Source: a virus. From it: 25,300 bases of DNA. Of this stretch, positions 21,667 through 25,300 are shown in pieces (positions within the stretch are counted from its first letter, which is position 1; each line of letters opens with the position of its first letter). The notes under the pieces are model-generated. The model had not been told where the DNA came from. It did no database searches and saw only the letters and a list, made by a program, of their open reading frames with translations. Where the stretch lies: positions 1 to 25,300 of the IMG/VR virus record IMGVR_UViG_3300021976_000068; one strand, given 5' to 3'. The position numbers and the translations under genes were made by a program.

Positions 21667-23402
21667 GCGATGACCGGCGAAGAAATGAAGCCGTTGATGT
21701 CTTCCCCGGCGTCCGCTTCGGCCGCGCCGAAGCACATCAGCAACGCCGCCGCGCCGTCGATTTTGTCGGCGCTGCGTTTGCGGTCCGGGGCGATATTCAT
21801 ATTGGCATCCCGTCGGGGAACAAGGTTGGCGAAATTCCACGTAAGCACCGGGTCATCCCCGTGCCTCACATTGCCGGCCGTGTATGCGCGCTCAAACGCC
21901 TGCATCGCGGGGTTGTACGAGCGCGGCCCCTGTATGAATCGCTGGAGCGGCAAGCCTTCGGCGATCAATTGATTGGCCATCTGCGTTGCGTTCCATGCAT
22001 CGAAGGCGATGACGGATGGAGCGAAGCGCGCGCAGTCGGCAACAATGTCGCGTGTGATTACGTCGTAATCGGCTACGTCACCGTCGGTTTGCGTGATGAA
22101 TCCGCCGCGCACCCAGCCGGCATAGCCCACGCTGTTGCGTTCTGTGCGCTGGTACACCGCATCCGACGGCACCCAGTAGCGGCCCCACGTGTAATAGATG
22201 CCGTCACGCAGCCACAGCAGCCGCCATGCCGTCATGTCTTTGGTGCTGGCCAAGTCGAACGCAGCCCAGCACGGCACGCCTTCCAGCTCTTCAAGCGGCG
22301 GCAACGCGCCGCTGCAGCGCCGCCACTTGTTCAGGTTCATCCAGCCGGCCGCTGATTCCGCGCGCCGGTTCAATCGCTTGATACGAAATTCCGCGAACGC
22401 GCCGGGCTTCTGCTTCGCCTCCAATGCGTCTTTACGGATCGCATCGGACAGCAACGGGTTGACGGTCATCAGCGGGTTGGCTTTCAGCCACGTCGCCTCG
22501 TCAAAGTCTTCGTCCTCGTCATCGACGCAGAACAGCAGCGCTAGGTAATGGTCTGCCTTGACGATTCCCTGCAACACCTGTCGGGCAAAGTTGCGCTCCT
22601 CTGGCCACGGCCCCGGCGTCTCGTAGCCTTCGGTCGTCGTGTACAGAAACAGCGGATTCCCCCGCGCGCCGGCCGCACTGCTGAGCACGTTCTTTAGATC
22701 GTGCGTCTTGTGCGCGTGCAACTCGTCAAGGCACAGCGCCGAGGGGTTCAATCCGTCCTGCGTTGATGCCTTGCTGTTGATCGGCTGGAACGTGCCGCCG
22801 TTCTGGTAGCGCGCAATCGCATTGGCGAACGCCTCCACCTCGAACGCGGCGCGCAGATCGGGCGTTCTATCCACCATCGCCTTCGCGATTTTCCAGACGA
22901 TGCGCGCCTGTTTGTTCGTCATCGCCGCACAGAAAATCTGCGGCCCCTGCTCGCGTTCACAGCAGAAGACGTAAAGCAGAATCGCCGCAGCAAGTGTGCT
23001 CTTCGCATTCTTGCGGGCGATGGCGAACAGCGCGACCGTGAAGCGGCGGAACCCGCTCGCGTTACGGAAGCCGAACAACTGCACCACAAAAAAGATTTGG
23101 AACGCTTCAAGGGTCAGCGTTTCCGTGCCCCAGGTACCCTCGACGTGCGGCAATCGCTCGATGAATTTGCAGGCGTGGTTCGCCCGGTCCGCACTGAAGA
23201 GAAACGGCGGGCGCTTGCGCTGCGCTCGTTTCAGATCAGAAAGAAAACGTTTCGCCGCGAGGCGCACCCACTTGCCGACGGTGCGCCGCTTCGTGTCGGC
23301 AACTGCCGCCTCCGCATAAGCGATGGCGACAAGTACGTAATCAATCGTCGGTGAATTCTTTGAGGTCGCTGAACGCGTTGGCGGCGTTGCGTGACTTTTC
23401 AA
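21663..23402 (-). CDS. Terminase large subunit
   Basis: This 579-residue protein (from a TTG start) has an ATPase with Walker A ARKNAKST at residues 129-136 and Walker B ALCLDE at 222-227, then YTTTEG at 254-259 as probable coupling motif. The nuclease half has candidate metal-binding Asp383 (FDLASTKD), Asp468 (FDAWN) and Asp549 (DKIDG). The type is the Terminase_1 family that goes with P27-like small subunits. TTG 23402 is the only conventional start that keeps the conserved first helix (DYVLVAIAYAEAAVADTKRR). ATT at 23345 overlaps the small subunit stop (ATTGA) and is an unusual alternative. It packages DNA into the prohead. Confidence 0.95.
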   Translation of the reverse strand: MKSHATPPTRSATSKNSPTIDYVLVAIAYAEAAVADTKRRTVGKWVRLAAKRFLSDLKRAQRKRPPFLFSADRANHACKFIERLPHVEGTWGTETLTLEAFQIFFVVQLFGFRNASGFRRFTVALFAIARKNAKSTLAAAILLYVFCCEREQGPQIFCAAMTNKQARIVWKIAKAMVDRTPDLRAAFEVEAFANAIARYQNGGTFQPINSKASTQDGLNPSALCLDELHAHKTHDLKNVLSSAAGARGNPLFLYTTTEGYETPGPWPEERNFARQVLQGIVKADHYLALLFCVDDEDEDFDEATWLKANPLMTVNPLLSDAIRKDALEAKQKPGAFAEFRIKRLNRRAESAAGWMNLNKWRRCSGALPPLEELEGVPCWAAFDLASTKDMTAWRLLWLRDGIYYTWGRYWVPSDAVYQRTERNSVGYAGWVRGGFITQTDGDVADYDVITRDIVADCARFAPSVIAFDAWNATQMANQLIAEGLPLQRFIQGPRSYNPAMQAFERAYTAGNVRHGDDPVLTWNFANLVPRRDANMNIAPDRKRSADKIDGAAALLMCFGAAEADAGEDINGFISSPVIA

Positions 23403-23808
23403 CTCGCACCCGTGTACGTGACGACGGTGTGAATCCCATTTCGGCAGCGGCTTTCATCATGAGAATCGCTTGCTTGTTCAGGATCGGCATATACGGATTC
23501 TGTTGCCACGCGCCATTCGCGCCGACGCGAACGAGCGCGCCGTGCCGCGCGACCTTCTCCGATGCCTGCCGGTGCAAGTCCTCGGCGATCACCCAAACGC
23601 TCAGGATGGATTGGTCCAGCTGCCGCAACAGGCCACCGGGCGCCTTCGCGATGGCGTAGCGCCAGCCGTCTTGCTGGCTCGCGGTCATCCACGCGGGTGG
23701 CTCAATCAGGTCGCCGGCCGGCTGCGGCTCTTCCTTGTTGAGCGGGCGGTGCCCGGCGTTGCCGTCAAGCACGCGTAGGTAGGTTGGTTTCGGTTTCGGT
23801 CCGCGCAT
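23341..23808 (-). CDS. Terminase small subunit, P27 family
   Basis: This 155-residue protein starts MRGPKPKPTYLRVLDGNAGH and continues RPLNKEEPQP. The 'M-R-G-x-K-P-K-P-x-x-L-x-x-x-x-G-N-x-G-x-R-P-L-N' start is characteristic of P27-type small subunits (PF05119). So is the later WQQNPYMPILNKQAILMMKA, where phage relatives have 'x-N-P-x-x-x-I-x-x-x-A'. It recognises the packaging site and recruits the large subunit. I take the ATG at 23808 because this is where the family begins; the frame is open to 23865 inside the Mom-like gene. The end overlaps the upstream part of the large subunit frame. Confidence 0.92.
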   Translation of the reverse strand: MRGPKPKPTYLRVLDGNAGHRPLNKEEPQPAGDLIEPPAWMTASQQDGWRYAIAKAPGGLLRQLDQSILSVWVIAEDLHRQASEKVARHGALVRVGANGAWQQNPYMPILNKQAILMMKAAAEMGFTPSSRTRVRVEKSRNAANAFSDLKEFTDD

Positions 23809-24601
23809 AGTTTGGAGCGTCTGGGTCGGCGCTACCCCGCCGCTGTACCGCTGGTGGGCGGTCATCGCTTGCTTCAGACGCCTTCTTTCCTCGATACATT
23901 GCCGCGCCCGCTTCGCGAATGCTGCTGAATGGCAGCACGGGAACAGTCAGCCGCGAACGTGCGGCGGGGTTCAGAAAATAGACGTAGCGCATTTGGAAGC
24001 CGGGCAACAATGTGCCGCCCATCTCACGCAGCACCGCAAGCCCAGCGCCGCCGCCTTTCGAGATACGGGCGCCCGTCTTGATGGTCATATCAGCGACGAT
24101 GCGGTCGCCGCCTTTCAGAATGTGCCGGTCCTTCGTCATGGTCATTTTCGACACGATGCCAGCGGGCACCCGGTACAGCGTGCGGTTGGGATTGACTTGC
24201 GTTAGGACGAAGCCGGACGCGCGATAGATCGTGCCATCCCCGCACTGCGTGGCATCGGCGAAGCTGACCACCCATTCAATGTGCGGGTAATGCTTCCGCA
24301 TCAGCATGAAGGCGATGGATAGCGCGCGGCTCTCGCTGTTGCGCGGTAGCTTTTCCGAGAACGCCATACGATTCAGTTCAATGAATCCGTTCCAAAGCGT
24401 GCCGCTGACCAGCCCCTGCAGCTTGCGCTTATCCATCGAGGGACCGAACTGCATCGCGCCTTCAAGCTTGCCGGCGATGAACACGCCGAAATGCAGCTGA
24501 GAATTTCGCGTTACCTTGCCGCTGTAGTGGACCCGGCGAATCAGCGCGCCCGCATCCTGCGCCGCGATGGGCGCAACGAGAATGTCTTTAGCCGTCGCCA
24601 T
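23765..24601 (-). CDS. Mom-like DNA modification protein (GNAT-fold, putative adenine modifier)
   Basis: This 278-residue protein has, in order, RRVHYSGKVTRNSQLHFGVF (residues 22-41), LEGAMQFGPSMDKRK, GFIELNRMAF (72-81), PRNSESRALSIAF (86-98) and SFADATQCGDGTIYRASGF (113-131). I recognise this set from phage proteins annotated as Mom family, named after Mu Mom, which changes adenine in phage DNA to N6-(1-acetamido) or methylcarbamoyl-type adenine and blocks restriction. About 50 Lys/Arg-rich, low-complexity residues at the end look non-conserved. It overlaps the ParB-like gene by 14 bases and the small terminase by 44, so it belongs to the packaging operon. Substrate and activity are not shown here. 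Confidence 0.78.
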   Translation of the reverse strand: MATAKDILVAPIAAQDAGALIRRVHYSGKVTRNSQLHFGVFIAGKLEGAMQFGPSMDKRKLQGLVSGTLWNGFIELNRMAFSEKLPRNSESRALSIAFMLMRKHYPHIEWVVSFADATQCGDGTIYRASGFVLTQVNPNRTLYRVPAGIVSKMTMTKDRHILKGGDRIVADMTIKTGARISKGGGAGLAVLREMGGTLLPGFQMRYVYFLNPAARSRLTVPVLPFSSIREAGAAMYRGKKASEASDDRPPAVQRRGSADPDAPNYARTETETNLPTRA

Positions 24602-25256
24602 TCTGGGTCAGAAAGATTTCGCAGACTCTGGCCAGCGCGTTGCCGTTGCCGTTGTCGTTCGGGCTGTCATCGAAATGGCCGAGTGCCTTCGCTGCGGCCA
24701 GCGCGCGCTCTAAAGTCGCGTGCTGCTCGTCGTGCAACGTGAAGGTGACTTGACGAAACGGGGCGCGGTCCCCGTCCGACATCGCCGGCATACCGTCCAG
24801 CGGCGGCACATTCGGCGTTCCGATCAGCTCGTTTAGCTCCGCTGTCTCGAATCCGATCAGGGGCAAAGGGAAGCCGAGGTCGCGTAACTCGTCCAGTTCG
24901 ACCGCCAAGACTTCCGAATCCCACTCCGCATTCATCGCAAGCTTGTTATCCGCGATGACGTACGCGCGCTTTTGCGCCTCGGTCCAGCCGCGCGCGATCA
25001 TGACCGGGGCTTCCGTAAAGCCCAATTGTCGCGCTGCCATCACGCGGCCATGCCCCGCAATGATGGTGCCGTCCTCGTCAACAAGTATGGGATTCGTCCA
25101 GCCCCATTCCTTCATCGATGCGGCGAGCTGCGCAACTTGCGATTCCGAATGTGTACGCGCGTTGCTCGCGTACGGCATGAGGCGATCAAGGGACCATCGC
25201 TCGACGTGATCGGCGGGCCACGTTGCCGAAACAACAGGCTCCCCGGCCGGAATCAT
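24588..25256 (-). CDS. ParB-like (ParB/sulfiredoxin superfamily) protein
   Basis: This 222-residue protein has an N-terminal ParB-like domain: LMPYASNARTHSESQVAQLA, SMKEWGWTNPILVDEDG, IIAGHGRVMAARQLG (about 65-79), PVMIARGWTEAQKRAYVIAD and NKLAMNAEWD. The GHGR motif and 'A-D-N-K-L-A' are typical of phage ParB-like proteins, which often stand next to or are fused with DNA methyltransferases. Here no methyltransferase domain follows. The C-terminal third (VTFTLHDEQHATLERALAAA) is a separate small domain often seen after ParBL in phages. The GGGGGGA at 25269-25263 supports the ATG at 25256. A plasmid-partition role is unlikely. Association with the Mom-like neighbour suggests a part in DNA modification. 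Confidence 0.87.
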   Translation of the reverse strand: MIPAGEPVVSATWPADHVERWSLDRLMPYASNARTHSESQVAQLAASMKEWGWTNPILVDEDGTIIAGHGRVMAARQLGFTEAPVMIARGWTEAQKRAYVIADNKLAMNAEWDSEVLAVELDELRDLGFPLPLIGFETAELNELIGTPNVPPLDGMPAMSDGDRAPFRQVTFTLHDEQHATLERALAAAKALGHFDDSPNDNGNGNALARVCEIFLTQNGDG

Positions 25257-25300
25257 CGCGTATCCCCCCGGTTTTCAACTCGCGTGCGCAAAATAAGCTT
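25253..25300 (-). CDS. Possible end of an upstream gene (15 residues visible)
   Basis: On the - strand the last 48 bases form an open frame that reads KLILRTRVENRGDTR and then TGA (25255-25253). This stop overlaps the ParB-like start as ATGA. Since many genes in this operon are coupled this way, a real upstream gene is plausible, but 15 residues are too few to judge. The product is unknown. Confidence 0.4.
   Translation of the reverse strand, partial: KLILRTRVENRGDTR

Noticed and set aside
25295-25300. HindIII site AAGCTT exactly at the window end
   Set aside because: May be coincidence or a clone boundary; nothing biological can be drawn from it.

Overview
The window is part of the genome of a tailed phage or prophage with siphovirus architecture. 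It is GC-rich, and its Shine-Dalgarno sites, lipoprotein-like genes and gene families suggest a Gram-negative, probably proteobacterial, host (inference; no host gene is visible). No integrase, repressor, replication gene, tRNA, IS element, CRISPR array or recognisable endolysin is present, so temperate versus lytic lifestyle cannot be decided here. Coding density is very high. The longest stretch without a gene is about 100 bases (861-961), and it holds an inverted repeat.

Left part (1-4474, + strand): about a dozen small, tightly packed and mostly uncharacterised genes, typical of a phage early or accessory region. Several have Cys/His clusters. One encodes a short HTH-like protein, one encodes three transposase-type helix-turn-helix units without a transposase, and the last is a DUF2493/SLOG-type nucleotide-binding protein. 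This run collides tail to tail with the late genes, with overlapping stop codons at 4471-4474.

Right part (25300-4471, all - strand), in order of transcription: a ParB-like protein, a Mom-like DNA-modification protein, P27-type small terminase, large terminase, HK97-type portal, prohead protease, major capsid protein followed by a clear intrinsic terminator, a small head protein and a gp6-like connector. Next comes an unusual three-gene cassette: a small beta-rich protein, a 98-triplet collagen-like fibre protein and a seven-repeat beta-propeller. Head-tail completion genes, the major tail protein, tail assembly chaperones G and G-T (joined by a -1 frameshift signal with a stem-loop), tape measure, a minor tail protein and a large tip/fibre protein follow. 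Last are a possible fibre-associated protein, two membrane proteins (holin candidates), a secreted or lipid-anchored protein and a hypothetical protein. Many neighbours overlap by ATGA or GTGA, which suggests translational coupling.

The most notable points are: the Mom-like plus ParB-like pair directly upstream of terminase (modification timed with packaging, by analogy with Mu); the collagen/propeller cassette inside the head-neck module; the fully readable frameshift element; the terminator just after the capsid gene; the triple-HTH protein; and a long inverted repeat at 901-937 downstream of a small HTH gene.
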